From positions 620,001-684,000 of the forward strand of contig NZ_CP120737.1 of the NCBI RefSeq assembly GCF_029581195.1: 64,000 bases of DNA, read 5' to 3'. This DNA comes from Solwaraspora sp. WMMD791. Its GTDB lineage: Bacteria > Actinomycetota > Actinomycetes > Mycobacteriales > Micromonosporaceae. A model generated the notes under the pieces. The model did no database searches. It saw only the letters and a list, made by a program, of their open reading frames with translations, and was not told the origin of the DNA. Each line of letters opens with the position of its first letter. Position 1 is the stretch's first letter. Shown in pieces: positions 10,675 through 21,699 of this stretch. The position numbers were made by a program, and so were the translations under genes.

Positions 10675-12195
10675 ATGACCATGGAAATCGGGGTGATCGG
10701 CGGTGGCCCGTCGGCTGTCTGCCTCATCACGGCCCTGTCCCAGACCGATCTGATCAATGGTGGCCTCACCGTCTACGAGCCGTCGCCGCACCTGTGGCGC
10801 GGTCGACCGTTCCAACCCGACCTGGAATCGGTCCGGGTCAACGCGCCGCCCGAGGAGATGTCGGTGGTCGCCGGCGACATCGGCCACTTCGGTCGGTGGC
10901 TGCGGGCACGTACCGACCGGGGCGACGCCGACCCGTACAGCGGGTCGCTGTTTCCGGCCCGGGCGCTGTACGGGGAGTACCTGGCCGACAGCGCGGACGC
11001 CGCGCTCACCGCACTGCGACACCGTGGTTGGCGGGTGGAAGTGGTCCGGTCGGCGGTCACTGCGATCGGTCGGACCCGCGAGCGGGTGGTGCTGCGCACC
11101 GCGTACGGTCGGCATCACGCCGTCGACTACGGCGTGCTGTGCGTCGGTGGTGGCCGGCCACAGGACGCCTACGGACTCAGCGGTGAAACCGGCTTCGTGC
11201 ACGACCCCTACCCGCTGCACACGACGTTGCCGTCGATCGACCCCGACGCGCACGTCACCGTCGTCGGCTGCGGCCTGACCGCGGTGGACGTGGTCCTCGG
11301 CCTGGCCAGATCCCGCCACCGCGGCCCGATCAGCATGGTGTCCCGCAAGGGACTGCTCCCCGGGGTGCGGCAGCGGACGGTCGACTACCAGTTGCGGCAC
11401 TTCACGCCCCAGCTGCTGCGGCGATGGGCCGCCGACCGGGTGCACGTCGAGTTGGCGGACCTGGTGCCACTGATGCGCCGGGAACTCGCGGAGGCCGGCC
11501 CGGGGGCCGAAGCGCAGGTCAGATCGGAGCTCGCCGCGACCCGTACCGAGGCGGCGCCCGTCCGGCTGCGCCGGCAACTGTCCGAGGTCGACTCGCCGGA
11601 CATCGGCCTGCGGATTCTGCAACGTGCGGTGCCGGACACCGGACCGGACCTGTGGCCGCTGCTCACCGCGCAGGACCGGGCGTTCATCCTTCGCGAGCAC
11701 TACCGCACGATGATGAGCCTGTGCTGCCCGATGCCGCCGGCGAGCGCGGCGGCCCTGATCCAGCTCCTGGACAGCGGTCAGCTCACCGTCAGCGCCGGAC
11801 TTCGCGACATCCGGCCGAGAGCGGTCGGCGGCTTCGACGTGGCTGTCGAATCCGCCACGTTCGTCACCCGGCACGCGATCAGCGCGACGAGCGCCGCGGC
11901 GCACCGCATCCCGCCAAGTGCCGAGTCGCTCGTGCGCTCGATGGAGACCAACGGGATCGCGCTGCGGCACCCCCGTGGTGGGCTGCGCCTGCAGCGCGCC
12001 ACGAGCCGGCTGGTCACCGGCCGTGGTGCCGACCCGCGGCTGTACGGCATCGGAGACATCGCCGCCGGCGAGCTGTTCTTCACCTTCGGGGTCCCGTCCC
12101 TGGTCGACCGGGCCGTCGACGTGGCCACCGCGATCGCCGACGCGGAGTTCGTCGGCCCGGACCACACCGCTCCGCTCCCCGCCGGGGTCGCCTGA
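10675..12195 (+). CDS. FAD/NAD(P)-binding protein, YdhS-like (COG4529)
   Basis: The 506-residue protein starts with an FAD-binding Rossmann motif, GVIGGGPSA at residues 6-14. A second dinucleotide motif, VTVVGCGLTAVD, lies near residue 200, and the C-terminus has YGIGDIAAGELFFTFG. This two-domain layout fits the NAD_binding_9/YdhS group, distantly related to flavin N-monooxygenases. I use the ATG at 10675, which has GAGG about eight bases upstream; a GTG at 10666 is possible. It opens the operon that runs through the CloR-like protein, DAHP synthase, methyltransferase and prephenate dehydrogenase. It may hydroxylate carbon or nitrogen in the product, but no reaction can be read from the sequence. 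Confidence 0.75.
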   Translation: MTMEIGVIGGGPSAVCLITALSQTDLINGGLTVYEPSPHLWRGRPFQPDLESVRVNAPPEEMSVVAGDIGHFGRWLRARTDRGDADPYSGSLFPARALYGEYLADSADAALTALRHRGWRVEVVRSAVTAIGRTRERVVLRTAYGRHHAVDYGVLCVGGGRPQDAYGLSGETGFVHDPYPLHTTLPSIDPDAHVTVVGCGLTAVDVVLGLARSRHRGPISMVSRKGLLPGVRQRTVDYQLRHFTPQLLRRWAADRVHVELADLVPLMRRELAEAGPGAEAQVRSELAATRTEAAPVRLRRQLSEVDSPDIGLRILQRAVPDTGPDLWPLLTAQDRAFILREHYRTMMSLCCPMPPASAAALIQLLDSGQLTVSAGLRDIRPRAVGGFDVAVESATFVTRHAISATSAAAHRIPPSAESLVRSMETNGIALRHPRGGLRLQRATSRLVTGRGADPRLYGIGDIAAGELFFTFGVPSLVDRAVDVATAIADAEFVGPDHTAPLPAGVA

Positions 12196-12282
12196 GCCAC
12201 TCACCGTCAGCGTTCCGCCGGCGTCGCCTCAGTGACCGTGTCTACCCGTCGGTTACCGCATTCACCGCAACGAGGAGGAATC

Positions 12283-14545
<2,263 letters not shown>

Positions 14546-14610
14546 TGACCACCGTGCCCGCCAGCCGCAGTGGACCGACCCGTAGACCATCAACAGAGGA
14601 GAGGAAGCTC

Positions 14611-15348
14611 GTGGACAGCTTCGAGTTCCCCGGCGCCTGCTACGAGGTGATCCGCCGGGACATGCGCGACGTCGCCGCAGAGGCCGATTTCGTGGCCTCG
14701 TACCTGCCGCCGGGAGGTCGGGTCCTGGACCTGCTCTGCGGCACGGGTACGACGTTGCGGGCGTTGGCCGCGCGCGGTCACCGCGGCACCGGCGTCGACC
14801 GTAGCGCCTCGTTCGTCGACTTCGCCAGCGGCAGCGCGACGCCGGGGGTCGAGTACGTGTGCCAGGACGTCGTGACCTTCCGCCGTGCGGCGACGTACGA
14901 CGTCGTGACCTGCCTGTTCGGGTCCCTCAACCTGGTGCCGTACGCGGAGTTGCCGGCGTTGCTGACCCGCGTCGCGGACTGGCTGCGCCCGGGCGGACAC
15001 CTCGTGCTCGACGCGGCGCACCTGCTCAGCTTCGTCGACGTGTACCAGCCGGTCGTGGTGGCCCACCATCGTGGCGACGACATGCTCGTCACCCGACTCG
15101 CCCGGCAGGCCCTGCGGCCGCACGACGGCAGTTGGGTCAACGACGAGACGCTGCTGGTCCGCAACCCGGATGGCACGGTGAGCATGTACGAGAACACCTT
15201 CGTCCAGTCGGTCCTGACCGCGCCGCAGATCCGGCAGTTGCTCGGGTCGGCCGGGTTCACCGTGGTGGACGAGTTCGGTGGATTCGGCAAGGAACCGCCA
15301 CCACGGTTCGGGCGCGGCCCGCTGGTGACGGTCGCCCGGGTCGATTGA
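14611..15348 (+). CDS. SAM-dependent methyltransferase
   Basis: A 245-residue class I methyltransferase. The SAM-binding motif VLDLLCGTGTT is near residue 38, followed by GVDRSASFVDFA and a VTCLFGSLNLV strand. I prefer the GTG at 14611, which has a strong AGAGGAGAGGA just before it, over the ATG at 14545 that overlaps the DAHP synthase stop. It may O- or N-methylate the pathway product; the target atom is unknown. It sits between the DAHP synthase and prephenate dehydrogenase genes in one operon. Confidence 0.82.
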   Translation: MDSFEFPGACYEVIRRDMRDVAAEADFVASYLPPGGRVLDLLCGTGTTLRALAARGHRGTGVDRSASFVDFASGSATPGVEYVCQDVVTFRRAATYDVVTCLFGSLNLVPYAELPALLTRVADWLRPGGHLVLDAAHLLSFVDVYQPVVVAHHRGDDMLVTRLARQALRPHDGSWVNDETLLVRNPDGTVSMYENTFVQSVLTAPQIRQLLGSAGFTVVDEFGGFGKEPPPRFGRGPLVTVARVD

Positions 15349-15412
15349 GCGGCGCCGGTCACCGGGCGGGACCCGTCCCCGCCGAGGTCCGCACGGAAGA
15401 AAGGATGGTCGG

Positions 15413-16327
15413 TTGACCGAGCTTGTCGCGGTGCCGGCGACGCGTCCGGCCTCCCTGCTCGTCGTGGGCACTGGCCTGATCGGTACGTCCATCGCGTTGG
15501 CGGCCAGGTCGGGCGGACTTCGGGTGGCGTTGGCGGACACCGAGCCTGCCGCGCTCGCCGCAGCCGTTGCCCGGGGCGCCGGCCGCGCCGCCGCCGACAC
15601 GGATCCGCCAGCGGATCTCGCGGTGCTGGCGGTTCCGCCGGATCGGGTGCCCGGCGTGCTGCGCGACGCACAGCACCGGCGGCTGGCCACGGTCTGGACC
15701 GACGTGGCGAGTGTGAAGGCGCCGGTCCTGGCCGGCGCCGAAGCCGCAGGTTGTGACCTGGCGTCGTTCGTGCCCGGGCACCCGATGGCGGGCAGCGAGC
15801 GGGCCGGGCCGGCCGCCGCCGACGGACGTCTGTTCGCTGGACGGACCTGGGCGTTGTGTCCGGTGAAGGGGACCGACCCCGGGGCGGTCGACGCCGTACG
15901 TGGCCTGGTACGGCTGTGCGGCGCGACACCGGTGACGCTCAGTCCGCAGGCCCACGACCGGGCGGTGGCCGCTGTCTCGCACACGCCGCACCTGGTGGCC
16001 GCCGTGCTCGCGGCGGTGCTGGCGCGGGTCCCGGCCGAGGATCTGCGGCTGGCCGGTACCGGGGTACGCGACACCACCCGGATCGCCGCCGGTGATCCGG
16101 AGCTCTGGACGCAGATCCTCGCCCTCAACGCGACGGAGGTCGGCGCGGTCGCCGAGGCGGTCGCCGCGGACCTGTGCCGGGCCGCCGCCGCGTTGCGGGC
16201 AGGGCCACCGGATCTCGCGGTCCTCGCCGAACTGCTCGCGGCGGGTCGCGCCGGTCGGGCCGCCCTGACCCGGACGACGCCCGCCGGTCCACAGCCGGCT
16301 CAGGCGCGGGACCTGGCCAGCAGGTAG
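15413..16327 (+). CDS. tyrA: Prephenate dehydrogenase (TyrA)
   Basis: The 304-residue enzyme oxidatively decarboxylates prephenate to 4-hydroxyphenylpyruvate with NAD(P). It shows the Rossmann motif VVGTGLIGTSIALAA at residues 17-31, WTDVASVKAPVL, the PGHPMAGSERAG substrate loop near residue 121, and SHTPHLVAAVLA near 185. The start is a TTG at 15413 with AAAGGA about nine bases upstream; the ATG at 15405 is out of frame. As NovF does in novobiocin clusters, it would feed 4-hydroxyphenylpyruvate to the class II aldolase-fold enzyme encoded in the same operon. Its end overlaps the convergent permease gene by 28 bases. Confidence 0.92.
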   Translation: MTELVAVPATRPASLLVVGTGLIGTSIALAARSGGLRVALADTEPAALAAAVARGAGRAAADTDPPADLAVLAVPPDRVPGVLRDAQHRRLATVWTDVASVKAPVLAGAEAAGCDLASFVPGHPMAGSERAGPAAADGRLFAGRTWALCPVKGTDPGAVDAVRGLVRLCGATPVTLSPQAHDRAVAAVSHTPHLVAAVLAAVLARVPAEDLRLAGTGVRDTTRIAAGDPELWTQILALNATEVGAVAEAVAADLCRAAAALRAGPPDLAVLAELLAAGRAGRAALTRTTPAGPQPAQARDLASR

Positions 16328-18417
16328 ATGAAGTACGGCGCGCCGATCAGCGCCACCACCAGTCCGGCCGGCAGCTGGGCCGGTGCCAGGACCGTGCGCC
16401 CGACGGTGTCGGCCAGCCCGAGTCCGACCGCGCCCAGCCCGACCGCCACCGGGATGATCCGGGCGTGCCTGCCGCCCACCAGGGCCCGGGCGGCGTGCGG
16501 CGCGACCAGGCCGACGAAGCCGACCACTCCGATCGCCGTGACGCTCATCGCGGCGAGCACGGCGGCGACGGTCAACACCAGCAGACGCAGGCGTTCCAGA
16601 CCGACCCCGACGAGCCGGGGGGTGTCCTCGTCGAGGGCGAGCAGATCGAGTTCGCGACGGGCGGCGAGCGCGACCGGCAGGGCGACCAGCAGGGCGATCG
16701 TCGCCGGCACTACCTGCTCCCAACTGCGGCCGTAGGTGGTACCCGACAACCAGGTGTAGATCTTCGGGGTGTCCCACGGATTCGACCGCACCAGCAGGTA
16801 CGTCGTCAGGGCGGTCGTCGCGTACCAGACACCGATTCCGACCAGGACCAGCCGGTCGGTGTGCAGCCCGCCACGCCAGGCGATCGCGTAGACCAGGCCG
16901 AAGGCGGCCACCGCGCCGACGGTCGCGGCCACGGCCAGCGCCGTGTTCCCGCCGCCGCCGGCAGCGGTCACGACGATCACCGCGGCCAGCCCCGCGCCGC
17001 CGGTGATCCCGAGAATCCCCGGCTCGGCGAGCGGGTTGCGGCAGGTGGCCTGGACCATGCAGCCGGACAGCGCCAGCGCGCCACCGGCGACGAGGGCGGC
17101 CGCCACCCGGGGGGCCCGTTCGTCGAGGGCGAACCGGACCATCGGAGGGCCCTCGCCGGACGCCCACAGCGCGATGTCCCCGGTGAGCAGCCAGGTGTTG
17201 CCGGCGAGCAACCCGAGCAGGGCGGTTCCGCCGGTGGCGGCACCGACGACGACCAGTACGGCCCAGAACCGACGCCGGCCGCGCGGTCCCATCCCACTGC
17301 CTGGCGGCTGCCGGGTCGGCCCGGAGTCGCGCACCCGGCGGGCGAGCAGGACGAGCACGATGGCCCCGACGAGGGTGGTGGTGACACCGGTCGGCACCTG
17401 ACCCGCCCGGTCGGCACCGAGCAGGGCCCGGACGGCCAGGTCCGCGCCGATCACGGTCAGCGCGCCGACGAGGCCGGCAGCCGGGACACCGACGGAGTGT
17501 CGGTGCAGCGCCGGCACGACCCGGGCCAGCAGCCGGGTGATCGCCGGTGCGCAGAGTCCGACGAAGCCGATCGGTCCGGCCAGGGTCACCGCCGCTGCGG
17601 TCAGCAGGACCGCGAGGACGATGCCGGCCGCGCGGGTCGTCCGCACCGGTACGCCGAGCGCGGCGGCGGTGTCGTCGCCGACGCCGAGCACGTCGAGTCG
17701 CCGGGCCAGCAGCAATGCGCCGACGGTGGCCGCCGCCACGACCGGCGCGGCGTACTGGAACGTGGTGAGTCCGAGCTGGCTCAGTGAGCCACTGCCCCAG
17801 GCGAACAGCCCGGTGGTCTCCTGCTGGAAGCCGATGAGCAGCGCGGCCGTGGCCGCCTGCAGCGCCATCGCCACCACGGAGCCGGCCAGGACGAGCCGGG
17901 TCGTCGAGCTGCCCGCGCCGCCAGCGAGGCCGAGCACCACGGCGGCCGCCAGCAGTCCACCGACGAAGGCGACGGTGCCCGAGGCCCACAGCGGAACCGC
18001 CAGCCCGAAGGCCGCGACGGCGCTGACCGCGAAGTAGGCGCCGGCGGTCACCGCGAGGGTGTCCGGTGCGGCGAGCGTGTTGCGGGCCAGGGACTGGAAC
18101 ATCGCCCCGGCGACGCCGAGGGCGAAGCCGACCGCGATCCCGGCGGCCAGCCGGGGCAGCCGGGAGCCGAGGAGAATCTCCCGGGCCGGGCCGCCGTCGT
18201 CGCCGAGCGCGCTGAGCACGTCGCCGAGGCCGAGGCCGGCGGTGCCCTGGGTGAGGTGCCAGCCGGCCGCGACGATCAGGGCGACGGCGAGTGACAGCAG
18301 GGCGCCGACCCCGCCGAGTAGGGCCCGGCCGGTCCGATCGGGTGCCGCCACCGGGGAACTGGTGGCGGCACCCGGCGCCGGCCGGTTCCCGGCCGGCGGC
18401 GCGGCGTCGGTGCGCAC
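16300..18417 (-). CDS. Fused double FecCD iron-siderophore permease
   Basis: At 705 residues this is two FecCD permeases in one chain, like FhuB. Each half carries the family's internal landmarks: AGAMFQSLARNTLAAPDTL with GPIGFVGLCAPAI in the first half, and SGCMVQATCRNPLAEPGILG with GVVGFVGLVAPHAAR in the second. About 18-20 membrane helices are expected. The protein forms the membrane channel of a siderophore, haem or cobalamin-type importer. The GTG at 18417 lies five bases after the binding-protein stop, so the two are translationally linked. It is the last gene of a three-gene operon headed by an iron box, which points to iron rather than cobalamin. Confidence 0.92.
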   Translation of the reverse strand: MRTDAAPPAGNRPAPGAATSSPVAAPDRTGRALLGGVGALLSLAVALIVAAGWHLTQGTAGLGLGDVLSALGDDGGPAREILLGSRLPRLAAGIAVGFALGVAGAMFQSLARNTLAAPDTLAVTAGAYFAVSAVAAFGLAVPLWASGTVAFVGGLLAAAVVLGLAGGAGSSTTRLVLAGSVVAMALQAATAALLIGFQQETTGLFAWGSGSLSQLGLTTFQYAAPVVAAATVGALLLARRLDVLGVGDDTAAALGVPVRTTRAAGIVLAVLLTAAAVTLAGPIGFVGLCAPAITRLLARVVPALHRHSVGVPAAGLVGALTVIGADLAVRALLGADRAGQVPTGVTTTLVGAIVLVLLARRVRDSGPTRQPPGSGMGPRGRRRFWAVLVVVGAATGGTALLGLLAGNTWLLTGDIALWASGEGPPMVRFALDERAPRVAAALVAGGALALSGCMVQATCRNPLAEPGILGITGGAGLAAVIVVTAAGGGGNTALAVAATVGAVAAFGLVYAIAWRGGLHTDRLVLVGIGVWYATTALTTYLLVRSNPWDTPKIYTWLSGTTYGRSWEQVVPATIALLVALPVALAARRELDLLALDEDTPRLVGVGLERLRLLVLTVAAVLAAMSVTAIGVVGFVGLVAPHAARALVGGRHARIIPVAVGLGAVGLGLADTVGRTVLAPAQLPAGLVVALIGAPYFIYLLARSRA

Positions 18418-18422
18418 GGGAC

Positions 18423-19454
18423 TCAGCTGGTCAGCAGGTCGACGTACGCGTCGAGCACCTGCTGCGACGAGCGTGGCCCGCCGAAGGTCCAGATGCCCGG
18501 TGGGAACGCGTGGGCCCGACCCTGCGCGACGGCGGGCAGTGACGCCCAGACCTCGTTCTTCTGCAGCTCGGTGATGACGCTGCCGGCCGGATCGGTGGTG
18601 CCGGTGTGGAAGAAGGTGGCGTCGCCGACGGTGCTGATCCCCTCGATGTCGGTCTGCCCGAGGCCGTACGACGGGTCCACCTCGCCGGTCCAGGCGTTGG
18701 TCAGGCCGATCGCCTCGCCGAGTTCGCCGACCAGGGAACCCTGGCCGAACGGCCGCAGTGCGACGTTGCCGCCCTGGATCCAGCCGTCGAAGTAGATGAA
18801 CTCGGTGGTCGACGGCGCGTCGGCGGCGACGTCCTGCTTCGCCTGCTCGAGTCCCGCCTGGAACTGCTCGACGACGACCTCGGCCCGGTCGGTGCGTCCG
18901 ACGGCCTCGGCGATCAGGGTGAAGGTGTCCAGCATGTTCTGGATCGGGTCGGCGGTGTCCGCGCCCCGGGTGGCGAGCACCGGGACGTCGTACTCGGCCA
19001 GCTGGGTGATGATCGGGTCGTCGGCGGTGGTGGCCTCGACGATGACCAGGTCGGGGTTGGCGGCGAACAGGGCGTCCAGGTTGGGTTCGCCCCGTCCGCC
19101 GACGTCGGCGACACCGTCGGGCAGTTCCTCGGCGGTCACCCAGGTGCGGTAGCCCTCGGGGTCGGCGACCGCGACCGGAGTCAGGCAGAGGGTGAGGACG
19201 TCCTCGATCTGCTGCCATTCCAGCACGGCGACCCGCTCGGCCGGGGCGTCCAGGCTGACGGTGCGTCCGAGCACGTCGGTGATCTCGACCGGCCCGGTCG
19301 AGGTCGTCGTGGTGTCGTCGGCGCATTCACCGGAGGCGTTGGCCGGCGGCGTACTGTCCGTGGTGGCCTGCGGGTCGCTGGTGCCGCAGCCGGCCAGGAG
19401 GGTGGGAACCAGCGCGGCGGCCGCGAGGGCAGCCGTGATCGATCGGGTTTTCAT
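18423..19454 (-). CDS. Siderophore-binding lipoprotein
   Basis: A 343-residue FecB/FhuD-like binding protein. The signal peptide ends in the lipobox LLAGC near residue 22. The mature part has ITDVLGRTVSLDAPAERVAVLEW near the start and DLVIVEATTADDPIITQLA in the first lobe, typical of class III solute-binding proteins. I chose the ATG at 19454, which has GAGG six bases upstream and gives a clean signal peptide; the ATG at 19484 would overlap the ATPase stop and put ten polar residues first. It should capture a ferric siderophore at the cell surface and deliver it to the fused permease. Confidence 0.92.
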   Translation of the reverse strand: MKTRSITAALAAAALVPTLLAGCGTSDPQATTDSTPPANASGECADDTTTTSTGPVEITDVLGRTVSLDAPAERVAVLEWQQIEDVLTLCLTPVAVADPEGYRTWVTAEELPDGVADVGGRGEPNLDALFAANPDLVIVEATTADDPIITQLAEYDVPVLATRGADTADPIQNMLDTFTLIAEAVGRTDRAEVVVEQFQAGLEQAKQDVAADAPSTTEFIYFDGWIQGGNVALRPFGQGSLVGELGEAIGLTNAWTGEVDPSYGLGQTDIEGISTVGDATFFHTGTTDPAGSVITELQKNEVWASLPAVAQGRAHAFPPGIWTFGGPRSSQQVLDAYVDLLTS

Positions 19455-19480
19455 CGAATCCTCACTGTGGGTGGTGGCGC

Positions 19481-20299
19481 TCATCGGCGCCGGTGGTGGT
19501 GCCTACCCCGGGGCTCGACCCGTACCAGGCCGGTGTCGGGGTCCATCGTGGTGTCGATCGGCAGCCCGTAGACCTCGCTGAGATGGTCCGCGGTCAGCAC
19601 CTCGGCGGCGGTGCCGACGGCCCGGACCCGGCCCTGGTGCAGCAGGACGATCTGGTCGGCGACGCTCGCCGCCTGGTTCAGGTCGTGCAGGACGACGCCG
19701 AGCGCCGTGGTGTGCTGGTCCGCCAGATCGCGGACCAGGTCGAGGATCTCGACCTGGTATCGCAGATCGAGATGGTTGGTCGGTTCGTCGAGCAGCAGGA
19801 CGCTGGTGTCCTGGGCCAGGCAGGTGGCGAGCCAGACCCGCTGCAACTCGCCACCGGAGAGCTGGTCGATCGCCCGTGTCGCCATCGCGGTGATCCCGGT
19901 CAGCCGCATCGCGTGGTCGATCATGGACTGGTCGGCCTCGGTGAGGGCGCTGAACCGGCGTCGGTGCGGGTGTCGGCCGAACGCCACGACGTCGCGGATC
20001 CGCAGGCCGGACGGGTGTGGCCGGGACTGCGACAGCAGGGTGACCCGGCGGGCGAACTCCCGGGCGGTCAGCGGCGCGGTGTCCTGTTCGACGCCGTCGT
20101 CGCGGCGTAGCAGGACCCGGCCGGACTCGGCCTTGTGCAGTCGGGCGAGCGACCGCAGCACGGTGGACTTGCCGCTGCCGTTCGGGCCGATCAGGGCGGT
20201 CACCGAGCCGGGCCGGATGGCGACCGACACCCCGTGGACGACGGTGGTGCGGTGGTAGCCGAGCACCAGGTCGTCGCCGTGCAACGCGGTCGCGATCAT
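19481..20299 (-). CDS. FepC/FhuC-type siderophore ABC ATPase
   Basis: A 272-residue ATPase with Walker A GPNGSGKST, the Q-loop region LLSQSRPHPSGLRIRDVV, signature LSGGELQRV, Walker B VLLLDEPTNHLDL and the switch VLHDLNQAA. These are the usual features of FepC/FhuC enzymes that power siderophore import. I chose the ATG at 20299. The iron box ends one base before this codon, leaving no room for a ribosome site, so the message is probably leaderless. An in-frame TTG at 20335 would run through the iron box and is less likely. It is the first gene of the importer operon. Confidence 0.93.
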   Translation of the reverse strand: MIATALHGDDLVLGYHRTTVVHGVSVAIRPGSVTALIGPNGSGKSTVLRSLARLHKAESGRVLLRRDDGVEQDTAPLTAREFARRVTLLSQSRPHPSGLRIRDVVAFGRHPHRRRFSALTEADQSMIDHAMRLTGITAMATRAIDQLSGGELQRVWLATCLAQDTSVLLLDEPTNHLDLRYQVEILDLVRDLADQHTTALGVVLHDLNQAASVADQIVLLHQGRVRAVGTAAEVLTADHLSEVYGLPIDTTMDPDTGLVRVEPRGRHHHRRR

Positions 20300-20300
20300 G

Positions 20301-20319
20301 TTAGGTGAGGCTACCCTAA
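20301..20319 (-). promoter_or_regulatory. DtxR/IdeR/DmdR-type iron box
   Basis: TTAGGTGAGGCTACCCTAA matches the 19-bp DtxR-family consensus TTAGGTTAGSCTAACCTAA at all but two positions. It lies one base before the ATPase start codon. Iron-loaded DtxR-type repressor should block transcription of the importer when iron is plentiful. No comparable box was seen elsewhere in the window. Confidence 0.85.
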
Positions 20320-20519
20320 AGCGTTCCGATGACAAGATCCGGGTGACCGGGACCTCGCGATGCGCGGGTACGGACAGCTGGTGGTGTCGACAGCGCTTGA
20401 CTGGAGAACCGTAACTTTTTGGGCAAAAGCGTGTTTATCAGGCGGGTATCACCGTGGAGTCGACGATGTGGTGCTTGCCCGCACCTGTTCTTCCGACGGA
20501 CGGCAGCGAGAGGAGCGCG

Positions 20520-21644
20520 ATGACCCGCGTGATGACGGTGGTCGGCACCCGGCCGGAGATCATCCGGCTGTCCCGGGTGATGGACCGGTTGGACCGTACG
20601 GTCGAGCACGTGCTGGTGCACACCGGCCAGAACTGGGATCCGTTCCTGTCCGAGGTCTTCTTCACCGAGTTGCGGCTACGCCCGCCGGACCGGTCGCTCG
20701 GCGTCGACACCACCTCGCTGGGCCGGGTGCTCGGTGGGGTGCTGGTCGGTGTCGAGGAGGCGATCGCCGACCACCGGCCGGACGCCCTGCTGGTGCTGGG
20801 CGACACCAACAGCGCCATCGCCGCCCTGATGGCCCGCCGGATGCGGGTGCCCGTCTACCACATGGAAGCGGGCAACCGCTGTTTCGACCTCAACGTGCCC
20901 GAGGAGACCAACCGGCGGCTGGTCGACCATGTCAGCGACTTCAACCTGGTCTACAGCGAGCACGCCCGACGCAATCTGATCGCCGAGGGCCTGCACCCGC
21001 GCCGGATCCTGCACACCGGCTCGCCGATGCGCGAGGTCCTGGACCACTACCGGGCCGACATCGCCGCCTCGACCGTGCTCGATCAGCTCGGCCTGACCCC
21101 CGGTGGGTACGTGGTGGTCAGCGCGCACCGCGAGGAGAACGTGGACCGGCCGGACCGGCTGCACCGGCTGCTCGACTGCCTGCGGGCGGTCCGCGACGAG
21201 TGGGCGTTGCCGGTGCTGGTCAGCACCCATCCGCGTACCCGTAAGCGGTTGGAGGCGCTGGCGAGCGACCCGACCAGCCTCGACCGGATCACCTTCCACG
21301 AGCCGTTCGGCCTGTTCGACTACGTGAGCCTGCAGCGTGCCGCCCACTGCACGTTGTCCGACAGCGGCACGATCAGCGAGGAGGCCGCGATCCTCGGGTT
21401 CCCGGCGGTGACCCTGCGCGAGTCGATCGAGCGGCCGGAGGCGTTGGACGCCGGCGGCATCGTCATGACCGGGCTGGAACCTGCCGGGGTGGTCGAAGCG
21501 GTCCGTGCCACCGTCGAGCAGGTCGCCGCCGACGGCGTGCCCTGCCCGGCGGACTACCAGGTGCCGGACACCTCCCGACGGGTGGTCGACTTCATCCTGT
21601 CGACCGTCCGGCGGCACCACGAGTGGGCCGGTCTGCGGCGCTGA
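20520..21644 (+). CDS. fnlC: UDP-GlcNAc 2-epimerase-type enzyme, FnlC/WbjD-like
   Basis: The 374-residue protein belongs to the non-hydrolysing UDP-GlcNAc 2-epimerase fold. It starts MTRVMTVVGTRPEIIRLS and has HTGQNWDPFLSEVFF, MEAGNRCFDLNVPEETNRRL and DSGTISEEAAILGFPA. The GNRCFD segment and the later ESIERPEALD resemble the FnlC/WbjD/CapG branch, which makes the last step to UDP-N-acetyl-L-fucosamine. The ATG at 20520 has AGAGGAG upstream. The partner enzymes FnlA and FnlB types are encoded about 12 kb away at 32522-34557. WecB, making UDP-ManNAc, is the main alternative. Confidence 0.85.
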   Translation: MTRVMTVVGTRPEIIRLSRVMDRLDRTVEHVLVHTGQNWDPFLSEVFFTELRLRPPDRSLGVDTTSLGRVLGGVLVGVEEAIADHRPDALLVLGDTNSAIAALMARRMRVPVYHMEAGNRCFDLNVPEETNRRLVDHVSDFNLVYSEHARRNLIAEGLHPRRILHTGSPMREVLDHYRADIAASTVLDQLGLTPGGYVVVSAHREENVDRPDRLHRLLDCLRAVRDEWALPVLVSTHPRTRKRLEALASDPTSLDRITFHEPFGLFDYVSLQRAAHCTLSDSGTISEEAAILGFPAVTLRESIERPEALDAGGIVMTGLEPAGVVEAVRATVEQVAADGVPCPADYQVPDTSRRVVDFILSTVRRHHEWAGLRR

Positions 21645-21699
21645 CCGGCGCCGGCGCGACCGCGTACCCGATCGAGGACGATCGAAAGGTGAGTCGACC

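Noticed and set aside
8767-12204. A 1145-codon open frame on the minus strand across the AMP-ligase and FAD-protein genes
   Set aside because: Only the part below about 10440 matches a protein family. The rest is antisense to the FAD-protein gene, which has proper motifs and a ribosome site; high GC removes stop codons.
16300-19326. Reading the FecCD permease as a 1008-residue protein
   Set aside because: The first 300 residues of that frame are Arg/Gly-rich antisense-like sequence overlapping the binding-protein gene. The GTG at 18417 gives a normal 705-residue double permease.
20320-20519. A sigma-70-like promoter with TTGACT near 20396
   Set aside because: No -10 element is found at the right spacing; the GC-poor stretch may still hold a promoter but I cannot place it.
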